From IMG/VR virus record IMGVR_UViG_3300038424_000251, positions 248,001 to 312,000 of that record: a stretch of 64,000 nt of DNA. One strand, written 5' to 3'. Both the position numbers and the translations under genes were made by a program. The notes under the pieces are model-generated. The model ran no database searches, was not told where the DNA came from, and saw nothing but the letters and a program-made list of their open reading frames with translations. Numbering within the stretch: position 1 is the first letter of the stretch; each line of letters begins with the position of its first letter. Below are positions 22,681 to 30,073 of the stretch, one piece after another. The stretch comes from a virus.

Positions 22681-22687
22681 ATTTTTT
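22661..22687 (+). terminator. intrinsic terminator
   Basis: GCCGGT / ACCGGC stem plus six Ts, directly before tRNA-Leu (CAG). Confidence 0.7.
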
Positions 22688-22765
22688 GCTACTCTGATGC
22701 AATTGGAAGTCATCCAAAGCTCAGAACTTTGGTTTTTACAGGTTCGAGTCCTGTGAGTAGCACCA
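22688..22765 (+). tRNA. tRNA (CAG), Leu by anticodon
   Basis: GCTACTC / GAGTAGC acceptor, CAAAG-CTCAGAA-CTTTG anticodon arm, CCA. The variable loop is short, unlike normal bacterial tRNA-Leu, so charging identity is uncertain. Confidence 0.75.
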
Positions 22766-22782
22766 ATTTGGAGTAAGTGAAT

Positions 22783-23234
22783 ATGACAATGCTAAACGCC
22801 AGCAAATCAGACATCGTAGAATAATAAAGCATTATATAGGCTTTATTGATAGACGATGGTATCCTGATTTTCAGTCAACCGAAGAAGTTGAAAAAATATT
22901 CAGAGATTACCAATCTTACGGTAAAAAAAATCTTACATCCGAACAACTTAAAAAAATTGAACCGTTGCTAAATGGTCAAATAAATTATGAACTTACTATT
23001 CGCATGATTGTTGAAGAAATGTGTGATTGGTGGTCTAATAATTGGGGTTGGTATTATCCTTTACAATCTACTATAGATAGTATTAAAAATGATAGAATAT
23101 TTAAATTATCATTGCTTAAAATAAAGAAAAGATGTATGGAAGAACACGGATTGAGATTTGTTGATTTCATAAACTCTTTTACAGGCATATCACAAGAACA
23201 AAAGGATAAATACTTTATACGCAAATTTGGTTGA
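22783..23234 (+). pseudogene. frameshifted gene; intact part from 22965
   Basis: The ATG at 22783 has the best Shine-Dalgarno of the area (GGAG) but stops after 13 codons. One base out of phase, a protein-like frame runs from about 22782 (KHYIGFIDRRWYPDFQSTEE) through a TTG at 22965 (MLNGQINYELTIRM) to the stop at 23234, with a Trp-rich centre (CDWWSNNWGWYYP). Either a single-base indel disrupted the gene, or the protein starts at 22965 (89 residues). No family recognised. Confidence 0.45.
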
Positions 23235-23242
23235 TATTTATA
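23235..23242 (+). promoter_or_regulatory. candidate late promoter box
   Basis: TATTTATA, 6 nt before the ATG at 23249. Confidence 0.45.
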
Positions 23243-23248
23243 GTAGAT

Positions 23249-23632
23249 ATGGAAGATAAGAAAAAAGTATTGGTAAAAATTTGTAGTTATTGTGAAGTAG
23301 AATTTCATGAAGTTGGTGCTGCTATGAGACATGTTATGAGACAACATGGTATAGAAGGGAAAGTTACATTTTCTCACGGATTTTGTCCTCGTCATTATAT
23401 AAAAATGATGAAAGAATATGGTTATAATAATGAAGAGATTAGAATTAAATTTAATTCTGCAAAAATGAATAATAATCTTGCTCCTGATTTGGAAAAACAT
23501 CCTGAATTGGTTGACATCTATTCCAAAGGAATTTTTACTCAAGAACAATATCAGCAATATATTCTGTCCTTACAACAAGAAAATCAACAAGTTACCGAAA
23601 GATTTAAAACTCTTGCCGGAATTCATTCTTGA
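23249..23632 (+). CDS. zinc-finger protein, paralog of 45086 gene
   Basis: 127 residues. An N-terminal knuckle (ICSYCEVEFHE, then RHVMRQHG) and SHGFCPRHYIKMM suggest metal binding. The second half is helical and Gln-rich. The gene at 45086 shares the GxCxRHYxK core and the PxLxxxYxxGIF segment, so the two are paralogs separated by 22 kb. Role unknown. Confidence 0.7.
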   Translation: MEDKKKVLVKICSYCEVEFHEVGAAMRHVMRQHGIEGKVTFSHGFCPRHYIKMMKEYGYNNEEIRIKFNSAKMNNNLAPDLEKHPELVDIYSKGIFTQEQYQQYILSLQQENQQVTERFKTLAGIHS

Positions 23633-23657
23633 CTTTTCTAATTAGTTATTGTATTAT
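23629..23657 (+). promoter_or_regulatory. early promoter
   Basis: TTGACT, 17 bp, TATTAT; 9 nt to the ATG at 23667. Confidence 0.6.
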
Positions 23658-23666
23658 TTGCCAATT

Positions 23667-23963
23667 ATGGCAGCAGAAATGAACAAATGTGAATTTTGTG
23701 GATTACCATCTTTAACCCGTGGTCATCATGTAATTCCAAAAAGTAAAGGTGGTGATACTATTGTTCTTACCTGCGAGACATGTGAATCATTTATTCATAA
23801 AACTTGGACTCATAATGAACTCCGTGATGTATATAACACAATAGAATCCATTCTTCAAACAGAACAATTTCAAAGATTTTTAAAATGGAGATTGAAACAA
23901 CCACCGACAGTTTTGTTTAAATCTGAACGTGGTAAGTTTAGAGATAAAAATAAATATCATTAA
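23667..23963 (+). CDS. HNH-like endonuclease
   Basis: 98 residues. CEFCGLPSLTRGHHVIPKSK then GGDT and CETCESFIHK form a compact HNH module: two CxxC zinc knuckles and a GHHVIPK catalytic His pair. The C-terminus is basic. Probably a free-standing nuclease that cuts or nicks DNA. It belongs to a small operon with 23965 and the GIY-YIG gene at 24234. Confidence 0.78.
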   Translation: MAAEMNKCEFCGLPSLTRGHHVIPKSKGGDTIVLTCETCESFIHKTWTHNELRDVYNTIESILQTEQFQRFLKWRLKQPPTVLFKSERGKFRDKNKYH

Positions 23964-23964
23964 T

Positions 23965-24231
23965 ATGAAATATGTAGTAGAAAGAAAAAGTAGATTACTT
24001 AGCATAGAAAACGGAAAGCCTCTTGGTAATGTAAAAGTATATTTAGAAGATAAACGTTCCAAAAATATTCCAAAGTTGACACCTATACTGAAAAATGCAG
24101 AAATTTTAACGGAAAATGAGGCATATGAATGGTTTGGAAGATTGAAGTCTCAATTTCCAGAAGATAATTCAATAACAATAGTTAAAATAAATCCTAAAAC
24201 TATGAAGTTAGATTATACAGAATTATATTAA
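23965..24231 (+). CDS. hypothetical protein
   Basis: 88 residues, basic, alpha/beta in pattern, unrecognised. It begins 1 nt after the HNH gene stop and ends 2 nt before the GIY-YIG gene, so it is translated in the same operon. The ATG at 23965 is chosen over an upstream in-frame codon lying inside the HNH gene. Confidence 0.6.
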   Translation: MKYVVERKSRLLSIENGKPLGNVKVYLEDKRSKNIPKLTPILKNAEILTENEAYEWFGRLKSQFPEDNSITIVKINPKTMKLDYTELY

Positions 24232-24233
24232 AC

Positions 24234-24503
24234 ATGGAAAAATCATACACATATATTGTTCAATGTAATGATAGTACATTTTATACAGGTTGGACGTTAG
24301 ATTTAGAGAGAAGAATACAAGAACATAATGATGGTAGTAGTAAAACAAGATACACTAGAACTCGCAGACCTGTGAAGCTGGTATATGTTGAAGAATTTGA
24401 TACACGGGCAAAAGCTGCTCAAAAAGAATCTCAAATAAAAAGAATGGGTCGTAAAGAGAAAATAAAACTCATTCAATCTATTCATCCAAATTTTAAGGCT
24501 TGA
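24234..24503 (+). CDS. GIY-YIG endonuclease (UPF0213/YhbQ-like)
   Basis: 89 residues. YTYIVQCNDSTFYTGWT (GIY-YIG equivalent), the catalytic Arg in LERRIQEHNDG, KTRYTRTRRPVKLVY, and Glu in AAQKESQIKRMGR. This is the minimal single-domain form of the URI family, about 90 residues, which nicks DNA or acts in repair or mobility. Ends Lys-Ala-TGA in the next -35 box. Confidence 0.88.
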   Translation: MEKSYTYIVQCNDSTFYTGWTLDLERRIQEHNDGSSKTRYTRTRRPVKLVYVEEFDTRAKAAQKESQIKRMGRKEKIKLIQSIHPNFKA

Positions 24504-24527
24504 CTTTTTATATTTCTATGGTAATAT
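24500..24527 (+). promoter_or_regulatory. early promoter
   Basis: TTGACT overlapping the upstream stop, 16 bp, TAATAT; 9 nt to the ATG at 24537. Confidence 0.6.
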
Positions 24528-24536
24528 TACCATATT

Positions 24537-24848
24537 ATGAAAGTTACATTCACACAAAGAGAATTTGATAAATTTCGAACCTTTCAAGATAGAATGGCAA
24601 AGGAGTTTGGTAAAACTGCATATATTGGAACTAATTATGCAACAGTATTAGTAGAATATTCTCCACAATTGGTTGAAATGTTAAGACCTTTTGCTAAGGT
24701 AAATCAGTTTGAATATGAATTGTCTCAATTGACTTGTGAAGATTGTAAGGAAAACAGAATGTTTTTTTGTGTTCCCGGAGAAACTAAATTTCTTTGTGAA
24801 GATTGTGCTTATGAGAGACAATTAAAGAGTCGACAATTATCTAAATAA
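24537..24848 (+). CDS. zinc-ribbon protein
   Basis: 103 residues. The C-terminal third has CEDCKENRMFFCVPG and FLCEDCAYERQ (CxxC...CxxC), a four-Cys ribbon. The N-terminal part is helical (FTQREFDKFRTFQDRMAKEF). Unknown role; possibly a nucleic-acid-binding regulator. Confidence 0.65.
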   Translation: MKVTFTQREFDKFRTFQDRMAKEFGKTAYIGTNYATVLVEYSPQLVEMLRPFAKVNQFEYELSQLTCEDCKENRMFFCVPGETKFLCEDCAYERQLKSRQLSK

Positions 24849-24876
24849 AATCTGATATTCTTTTGTGATTGGCATA

Positions 24877-24884
24877 TATTTATT
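24877..24884 (+). promoter_or_regulatory. candidate late promoter box
   Basis: TATTTATT, 11 nt before the ATG at 24896. Confidence 0.4.
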
Positions 24885-24895
24885 ATGCGAAACAT

Positions 24896-25375
24896 ATGCC
24901 AATTAATATACCTAATCCAATACAAAACGTAGGAAGTACTGACATTGCTGATTATCCGCCAATTCCATATGGTACTCTTAATGGTGCGGTTATACAACAG
25001 CAAGGATTTGGATTTATAACTACGCTTATCAATCCATTTTTTATATCATTTTCTTATCCCGTAACAAGTTCGGTTGGTTCTTTTCTTTATTATGGAACTA
25101 CAACGACTACAACATCGTCAGTAGATGTATCTGATTATAATAATCATACATTTCAAGCGTTTGTAACAGCATCAGTAGGTGGTACGGGTAGTATTTATGT
25201 GTCTTCTTCAATTGATGGTTTAAATTTTGTTGGAGAATTTTCGTTTGTTTCAACATCATCGGTAAGTTCAAGTTTAATGAGAATAACAGGTTCAAGTAGG
25301 AGAAGATATTTTGTGGCATCTTATTCGGGGTCAAAAGGTTCAACCGGAAGCCTTTATCTTCTTAGTGGGCAATAA
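24896..25375 (+). CDS. probable virion surface protein
   Basis: 159 residues, Ser/Thr/Gly-rich and beta-sheet in character (TTTTTTSSVDVSDYNN, SIYVSSSIDGLNFVG, RRRYFVASYSGSKG). The composition matches the tail-fibre proteins at 51-55 kb, and it carries a late-type box, so it is likely a structural or receptor-contact protein. No family recognised. Start preferred at 24896 over an upstream TTG. Confidence 0.55.
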   Translation: MPINIPNPIQNVGSTDIADYPPIPYGTLNGAVIQQQGFGFITTLINPFFISFSYPVTSSVGSFLYYGTTTTTTSSVDVSDYNNHTFQAFVTASVGGTGSIYVSSSIDGLNFVGEFSFVSTSSVSSSLMRITGSSRRRYFVASYSGSKGSTGSLYLLSGQ

Positions 25376-25388
25376 TTTGTAGTTACGC

Positions 25389-25416
25389 TTGACATTTTTA
25401 TTTTTTCTGATATAGT
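25389..25416 (+). promoter_or_regulatory. tRNA promoter
   Basis: TTGACA, 16 bp, TATAGT. Confidence 0.72.
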
Positions 25417-25430
25417 TATTTAGTATTAAT

Positions 25431-25504
25431 GGCAGTATCGTCTAACGGTAAGACAGGACTCTCATAAGGTCTTGATAGTGGTTCGACCCCGCTTATTGCC
25501 ACCA
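25431..25504 (+). tRNA. tRNA-Met (CAT)
   Basis: GGCAGTA / TATTGCC acceptor, GGACT-CTCATAA-GGTCT anticodon arm, CCA. It could be elongator Met or a lysidine-type Ile tRNA. Confidence 0.88.
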
Positions 25505-25507
25505 AAT

Positions 25508-25582
25508 GCTCTGCTAGTGAAATGGATATCACGTCGCTCTACGGAAGCGAAAGTCGGGGTTCGACTCCCCGGTGGAGTACCA
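25508..25582 (+). tRNA. tRNA-Arg (ACG)
   Basis: TCGCT-CTACGGA-AGCGA anticodon arm, T-arm around TTCGACT, CCA; acceptor GCTCTGC / GTGGAGT with several G-U pairs. Confidence 0.85.
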
Positions 25583-25588
25583 GATTTT

Positions 25589-25765
25589 ATGAAATATTGC
25601 ACAAATTGTGGAAGTCCAATTCCTGATGGACAAAAAGTTTGTTCCATGTGTTACGGTGATATGGATTACGGTAAAGATGGTTATTATCGTCAATGGGCAG
25701 AAGAGCAAGAACGTTTAGCAGAAGAAAAACGACAAGAAGAACAACAATTTAGCGATGATTTTTGA
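25589..25765 (+). CDS. small zinc-ribbon protein
   Basis: 58 residues lying between two tRNA genes. YCTNCGSPIPDGQKVCSMCY is a classic CxxC...CxxC ribbon, followed by a charged Glu/Gln-rich helix. The ATG is 6 nt after the tRNA-Arg CCA. Function unknown. Confidence 0.7.
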   Translation: MKYCTNCGSPIPDGQKVCSMCYGDMDYGKDGYYRQWAEEQERLAEEKRQEEQQFSDDF

Positions 25766-25768
25766 AAT

Positions 25769-25845
25769 GCACCCGTGGTGATAATGGAATCATTCTACGC
25801 TTCGAACGTAGAGAACAGCAGGTTCGATTCCTGCCGGGTGTACCA
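25769..25845 (+). tRNA. tRNA-Arg (TCG)
   Basis: CTACG-CTTCGAA-CGTAG anticodon arm, GCACCCG / CGGGTGT acceptor, CCA. Confidence 0.9.
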
Positions 25846-25910
25846 ATTTACGGGACTTATTTCCATAGCCCGTTAAATGGAAGGTTAAGGAAAATAAATC
25901 CTTCCATAAT

Positions 25911-25985
25911 GCCTCTGTAATGATAACGGCAGCATACGTCTTTGGTAAAGACGAAGAGATGGTTCGACTCCATCCTGAGGCTCCA
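25911..25985 (+). tRNA. tRNA-Thr (GGT)
   Basis: CGTCT-TTGGTAA-AGACG anticodon arm, T-arm GATGG-TTCGACT-CCATC, CCA; one T-T mismatch in the acceptor. Confidence 0.88.
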
Positions 25986-26059
25986 ATTTTGGTTTGGGAT
26001 TCGTTTCAATCCCATTTGGGTGTGGAGATGGGGAATGACCTTGATACGCACCACGATTT

Positions 26060-26134
26060 GCCTGTTTGGTGATAATGGCAGCACGATGCTTTCGTAAAGC
26101 AAAGGCGTCAGTTCGATTCTGACAACAGGCTCCA
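26060..26134 (+). tRNA. tRNA-Thr (CGT)
   Basis: GCCTGTT / AACAGGC acceptor, loop TTCGTAA, CCA. The preceding gap holds a TGGGATT / AATCCCA hairpin. Confidence 0.88.
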
Positions 26135-26154
26135 TCTTATGATTAAGATGAATA

Positions 26155-26162
26155 TATTTATT
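26155..26162 (+). promoter_or_regulatory. candidate late promoter box
   Basis: TATTTATT, 5 nt before the ATG at 26168. Confidence 0.5.
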
Positions 26163-26167
26163 CTATT

Positions 26168-26488
26168 ATGGCAAATATCCGTCTTAAATCATTAATAAAT
26201 GAAATTTCTTTTGCTGGCCAAATCATCGGTCCAATATGGATACATTCTGATGGTAAAGTAATTTCAGTAAAACCCAAAAACGGAAAAGATTTTTCTTTGG
26301 AAGAATTATATGAATTCACAAATGGTGGGCCAATTGAAATTGTTTATCTTAGAGATGGTAGATTAATGATACTTAATGAAGAAGGTAAATTAAAAAGATT
26401 GCCTGTGAATTTAAGAGCAACGCAATTGTATGGTAATGATACTATTGTCGGTGATGTTTTAGTTTGTAGTAAAGAATATATACAGTAA
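26168..26488 (+). CDS. DUF3846-like protein with shared N-terminal motif
   Basis: 106 residues. It starts MANIRLKSLINEISFAGQ, a variant of the L-I-K-E motif. The C-terminal part IEIVYLRDGRLMILNEEGKL then LPVNLRATQLYGNDTIVGDV resembles DUF3846 (NEegk...LPxN..AT.L...D.IVGD). Late-type box upstream. Role unknown; the N-terminal motif hints at packaging into the virion. Confidence 0.65.
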   Translation: MANIRLKSLINEISFAGQIIGPIWIHSDGKVISVKPKNGKDFSLEELYEFTNGGPIEIVYLRDGRLMILNEEGKLKRLPVNLRATQLYGNDTIVGDVLVCSKEYIQ

Positions 26489-26496
26489 ATTATTTG

Positions 26497-26524
26497 TTGC
26501 CATTTCTTGTTTTTATGATATATT
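26497..26524 (+). promoter_or_regulatory. tRNA promoter
   Basis: TTGCCA, 16 bp, TATATT; the same TTGCCA-type promoter precedes tRNA-Ser at 43.0 kb. Confidence 0.55.
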
Positions 26525-26531
26525 ATATTTA

Positions 26532-26598
26532 GAGATTCAGTAGTTTAGTGGTAGAACAGTCAAATGACAAACGCTGGCTCTAATCCAGTCTGAATCTT
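26532..26598 (+). pseudogene. degenerate tRNA-like gene
   Basis: AGATTCA / TGAATCT acceptor and a GCTGG / CCAGT T-stem remain, but the T-loop is CTCTAAT, no normal anticodon arm forms, and CCA is absent (TTA). Confidence 0.45.
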
Positions 26599-26601
26599 AA
26601 T

Positions 26602-26676
26602 GGCGTGGTGGTAGAATGGCTCATACGTTCGTCTGCAAAACGAAAGAACAGGGTTCGATTCCCTGACATGCCTCCA
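26602..26676 (+). tRNA. tRNA-Cys (GCA)
   Basis: TTCGT-CTGCAAA-ACGAA anticodon arm, T-arm around TTCGATT, CCA. Confidence 0.9.
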
Positions 26677-26708
26677 TAATAATTGAATTATAAACACAAA
26701 ACAAGAAT

Positions 26709-27395
26709 ATGAATGAAACAATAGTTACAATGTTTGACGATGAACTTAAAAATACAGTTGCTGAAATAAGCGATTTAATAACTATATCAGACGAAATTAT
26801 ACCAGATGAAATTAATGGAGAAAAATATTTTGAGAATCCAAATGGTGTAGAATTTGGACATTGGGTTGCCAATGAATATGTAGAAAAAGTTTTTGAAGGT
26901 ATTGTGTGTGGCGAAAATCCACATTATGACAAGAAGTGTGATGATAACAAACTTGAAATTAAAGTTATTCGAGCATCATCAAAAAAGGTAAGACCAACGA
27001 ATTGTGTAATAAGCTCTCCTACAAAGAACACATTCAATAGTCGTGCATTGAGGTCAATAGATGATGATTTTAGTCATGGACTTGATAAAAATGGTAAATG
27101 TCAATCTTTAAGTAATACGTCATTTCAGCAAACGAACCCATCGGAATTTGATATTTTTATAGGGTTTGTATTTTTCTTGGACAAAGTCAGAGTGTATGTT
27201 ATTCCATCTGAGAATATTGCACATACCATTGGTGAAGTTAGTGATAGGATAAATCTTGTGCCGCAACATAGGAATCCGAAGGAAGGACACCTTTTGTTAA
27301 GAAATATTCACGCTAAGCCAGAAAAATTTATTATGTTCGAATTAATTCATAATAATAATATCTCTCTTAGAAATTTGGGAGATTATTTACAATGA
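26709..27395 (+). CDS. putative type II restriction endonuclease
   Basis: 228 residues, overlapping the following methyltransferase by 4 bp (ATGA). Residues about 75-90 give CDDNKLEIKVIRASSKK, a D...ExK catalytic pattern. TNPSEFDIFIGFVFFL and VRVYVIPSENI form a typical core strand-helix set. The tight coupling to an N6-adenine methylase argues for a restriction enzyme. Recognition site unknown. Confidence 0.72.
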   Translation: MNETIVTMFDDELKNTVAEISDLITISDEIIPDEINGEKYFENPNGVEFGHWVANEYVEKVFEGIVCGENPHYDKKCDDNKLEIKVIRASSKKVRPTNCVISSPTKNTFNSRALRSIDDDFSHGLDKNGKCQSLSNTSFQQTNPSEFDIFIGFVFFLDKVRVYVIPSENIAHTIGEVSDRINLVPQHRNPKEGHLLLRNIHAKPEKFIMFELIHNNNISLRNLGDYLQ

Positions 27396-28840
27396 ATGTA
27401 GTTGATAAAGACATATCTTCTAAAAAGAAAAGATTAGGACAATTCTTAACACCACCCAATTTAGTAAATTTTTGTTTGGACAAAATTCAAATAAATACCA
27501 ACTTAATAATAGAACCTAGTTGTGGAAATGGTGCATTTTTAAATGCTATAAGATGTGCAACGTCTGATAATCATCAAATTATAGGGATAGAATTAGACGC
27601 AGAATTAGCAAAACAATATACAGGTAAAGAAACAATTTTAGTAAAAAATTTTTATGATTATGATTATGAGTATGATTTTTCCACACCAAGAGATGTTACG
27701 TTTATTGGAAATCCCCCGTTTAGAAGTCCTGCCGCCTCTCTAAAAACACATCGCTCACGCATTCAACAATTGATGGAAATATATTCTATCAAAGGTATAA
27801 AAGAAGAATCTGTGTTTTTTCTAATAAACACGATTCATTTAATTCTTACACATAGGGTTAAAGGATTTATTCATTATATTTTGCCAAAATCCATATTTCA
27901 GAATAATTCTACAAGGTGTGAATCTTTTATATTATTTTTGAAAAAATATGTCAAGTTATTACAGGTTTGGGATATAAATAAATTTCCAGATGTGAATCAA
28001 AAACTTGTTTTCGTATCAATGGAAATTGACAATAACCGTTCTAATAATAATTCATTTAAATATAATGGAGAAATCAAATTGGTTGATGAGTTTTATGGTA
28101 ATAATACACAGTATATAACTTTTCAAAATATATTCAAGAAAACATATTTGGGGTCGGTACCATGTGAAAGTCTATTTTTGTCTATTTCAGATGAATCAAA
28201 AATACAATTTAAAAATAGACTGATCAAAATATTTCATCCAGATACAGTTATTACTTGCGAAACATTGAAAGATTTGCTCACATTTGATGGAAATCAACAT
28301 ATTAGAAGTGTAAAAAGGGGTAGCGCAAACAAAATAAAAAAATTGATTGAATATATACATGAAATAAAAAAATTAAACGGATTCGATTATCATTTATTTG
28401 AAGATTTAGAAAATTATAAACCAATTCAACATAGAAATGAAAAAAGATTTTATTTTAGACATGAATTTTTGAAAAAGTCTTCTTTCGTTTACATATTGAA
28501 TAGTAATCCATGCCCTTCTTTTTATTTTCCGGGTAATCCCAGTTCCAATTCAACGGATTATTTTGGATTTTGTGATTATGATGTAAATAGAAATAGTGGT
28601 CCGGGAGCCAACAGATGTGTGCCAGTAGTTGGAATTGAGGATAATTTGTGTGATGACTTTAAGAAGTATTGGGATAAGAATACAAACGGGCTTCCATATG
28701 GTAAGGTTTTTTCATATATCATATTTATTTCAAAATCGGAATGGTATAAAAATTTAAAAAATATATATCATAGATTTTACTTTGGAATTCCAGAAGTGTT
28801 TGATACATCATTTTTAAAAAATGTTGACATATCTTCTTAA
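27392..28840 (+). CDS. N6-adenine DNA methyltransferase
   Basis: 482 residues. KKRLGQFLTPPNLVNF, AdoMet motif I IIEPSCGNGAFLNAI (residues about 35-50), IGIELDAELA, and catalytic motif IV IGNPPFRSP (about 108). This is the gamma arrangement of HsdM/Eco57I-like type II methylases. The large C-terminal half is probably the target-recognition domain. It would methylate adenine within the site cut by the preceding enzyme. Confidence 0.9.
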   Translation: MNVVDKDISSKKKRLGQFLTPPNLVNFCLDKIQINTNLIIEPSCGNGAFLNAIRCATSDNHQIIGIELDAELAKQYTGKETILVKNFYDYDYEYDFSTPRDVTFIGNPPFRSPAASLKTHRSRIQQLMEIYSIKGIKEESVFFLINTIHLILTHRVKGFIHYILPKSIFQNNSTRCESFILFLKKYVKLLQVWDINKFPDVNQKLVFVSMEIDNNRSNNNSFKYNGEIKLVDEFYGNNTQYITFQNIFKKTYLGSVPCESLFLSISDESKIQFKNRLIKIFHPDTVITCETLKDLLTFDGNQHIRSVKRGSANKIKKLIEYIHEIKKLNGFDYHLFEDLENYKPIQHRNEKRFYFRHEFLKKSSFVYILNSNPCPSFYFPGNPSSNSTDYFGFCDYDVNRNSGPGANRCVPVVGIEDNLCDDFKKYWDKNTNGLPYGKVFSYIIFISKSEWYKNLKNIYHRFYFGIPEVFDTSFLKNVDISS

Positions 28841-28851
28841 TGGTGTATAAT
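28824..28851 (+). promoter_or_regulatory. consensus promoter
   Basis: TTGACA, 16 bp, TATAAT, inside the end of the methyltransferase gene; 21 nt to the ATG at 28873. Confidence 0.7.
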
Positions 28852-28872
28852 TATAGTTGTATTTATAAAAAC

Positions 28873-29049
28873 ATGAATGAACATCATTGTTTTAAGTGCG
28901 GTAAAATCATTAAAGAATGTATGGGGTTTGTTTTAGCTAGGGATTTTTTAAATGACAGTAAAAATCCTAGAGAGCTTTGTGGAAAATGTATTTTATTAAT
29001 TATCGATGATAGTTCTGTGATAAATTTGTTAAAAAATTCATATGAATGA
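28873..29049 (+). CDS. small zinc-ribbon protein
   Basis: 58 residues: HCFKCGKIIKECMG and ELCGKCILLI give a CxxC...CxxC ribbon. The upstream in-frame ATG at 28840 lies in the promoter, so 28873 is preferred. First gene of a four-gene overlapping unit ending with the MoaD/ThiS-like gene. Confidence 0.65.
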   Translation: MNEHHCFKCGKIIKECMGFVLARDFLNDSKNPRELCGKCILLIIDDSSVINLLKNSYE

Positions 29050-29335
29050 TATAATCAAACAAGATGATGAAAAATTGTGTGAGATGATAGTAAAACAATA
29101 TCCTGATGGATATCCTATTTTCGAAACTGACAATGCTATAGAAAATGACGATTTAAAAATCGAAGAATTATTAGACCTTCAATCGGTATCTGAATTGCCA
29201 CCAGAACCTTCTTCTATAGAAGATAAATATGAGGAAGAGCTTTTATTTAAACAAATTGCTGAGGATATAGTTAGAAGGTTGAATGAAGAACCTATGATTA
29301 TAGAATATGATGATGAAGGAGATATGGAAGGATAA
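29042..29335 (+). CDS. small acidic protein
   Basis: 97 residues, very acidic, overlapping the preceding gene by 8 bp. It contains SSIEDKYEEELLFKQIAEDI, which reappears as NIEDKYEKELFRVHEENL in the next protein, so the two share a segment and may be paralogs. Function unknown; in an operon with the ubiquitin-like gene. Confidence 0.6.
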   Translation: MNDIIKQDDEKLCEMIVKQYPDGYPIFETDNAIENDDLKIEELLDLQSVSELPPEPSSIEDKYEEELLFKQIAEDIVRRLNEEPMIIEYDDEGDMEG

Positions 29336-29342
29336 AATATCT

Positions 29343-29561
29343 ATGTTAAATAAAGATGATATATATTTTTATGAATTGCTTTGTAAACAAGTAATTCATA
29401 AGAAAAGAAAAAATGCTGTTGCTAAAATGCCCGAAAGAATATATGATAATTTTGATAAAAAGAAAAAATTGCCTGAAAATATAGAAGATAAGTATGAGAA
29501 GGAATTATTTAGGGTGCATGAAGAAAATTTAATGGAAGAAGCTTTTAGGTCAGATGAATAA
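29343..29561 (+). CDS. small charged protein
   Basis: 72 residues. The ATG at 29343 is preferred to 29307 because it avoids overlap with the preceding gene. It shares an IEDKYExEL segment with that gene. It overlaps the MoaD/ThiS-like gene by 8 bp, indicating coupled translation. Confidence 0.55.
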   Translation: MLNKDDIYFYELLCKQVIHKKRKNAVAKMPERIYDNFDKKKKLPENIEDKYEKELFRVHEENLMEEAFRSDE

Positions 29562-29826
29562 CATATTAATACCTGAACAATTGAAGAAAGTTGTTGGTGG
29601 ACAAAAAGTTTTAACATTGGAATTGACAAGCATATCTGATTTGATTGAACAGCTTTCATCCTTATATCCACAGGCAAAAGAGCGTTTAATCAATGAAAAA
29701 GGAGAATTTAACAGGTTTATCAATGTGTATGTGAATGGTGAGGATATACGGTTTCTAAATTCAATAAACACGAAGATTAATAATGGGGATGAAATTAGCA
29801 TAATTCCAGCTATTGCTGGCGGATAA
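29554..29826 (+). CDS. MoaD/ThiS-like ubiquitin-fold protein with C-terminal Gly-Gly
   Basis: 90 residues. TLELTSISDLIEQLSSLYPQ, then RFINVYVNGEDIRFLNS, then NNGDEISIIPAIAGG: the beta-grasp layout and the terminal IIPAIAGG match MoaD/ThiS sulfur carriers, whose exposed Gly-Gly is adenylated by an E1-like partner. No E1 or JAMM gene is visible nearby, so it may use host enzymes. It could carry sulfur (for example for tRNA thiolation or cysteine synthesis) or modify proteins. Confidence 0.85.
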   Translation: MNNILIPEQLKKVVGGQKVLTLELTSISDLIEQLSSLYPQAKERLINEKGEFNRFINVYVNGEDIRFLNSINTKINNGDEISIIPAIAGG

Positions 29827-29869
29827 AACCCTTGTAAAATCAACAAAATAAAGAAAAATCGATGAACGC

Positions 29870-29897
29870 TTGACAGTTTTTAAAAGTCTGATATACT
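29870..29897 (+). promoter_or_regulatory. early promoter
   Basis: TTGACA, 16 bp, TATACT; 6 nt to the ATG at 29904. Confidence 0.72.
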
Positions 29898-29903
29898 TAT
29901 AAC

Positions 29904-30044
29904 ATGATGAGAACAGTATCAACATCGAAAAAAGAGATTTGCCCATTGGCAATTAAAGGACAATGTGTCCTTTCTGTAAAGCCCGTGTGGTATGAATCAT
30001 ATAATCATCAATTTGATAGCATTAATGAAAGGAGCGGCGGATAA
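29904..30044 (+). CDS. 46-residue hypothetical protein
   Basis: MMRTVSTSKKEICPLAIKGQ, then CVLSVKPVWYESYN and ending SINERSGG. Monocistronic between its own promoter and a terminator, which is good evidence for a real gene despite its length. Unrecognised; mildly basic. Confidence 0.6.
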   Translation: MMRTVSTSKKEICPLAIKGQCVLSVKPVWYESYNHQFDSINERSGG

Positions 30045-30073
30045 GCTCAAGCTAACAAAAAAGATACTTTGAA

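Noticed and set aside
28840-28872. ATG at 28840 as start of the zinc-ribbon gene
   Set aside because: It lies between the -35 and -10 of a consensus promoter, so the ATG at 28873 is preferred.
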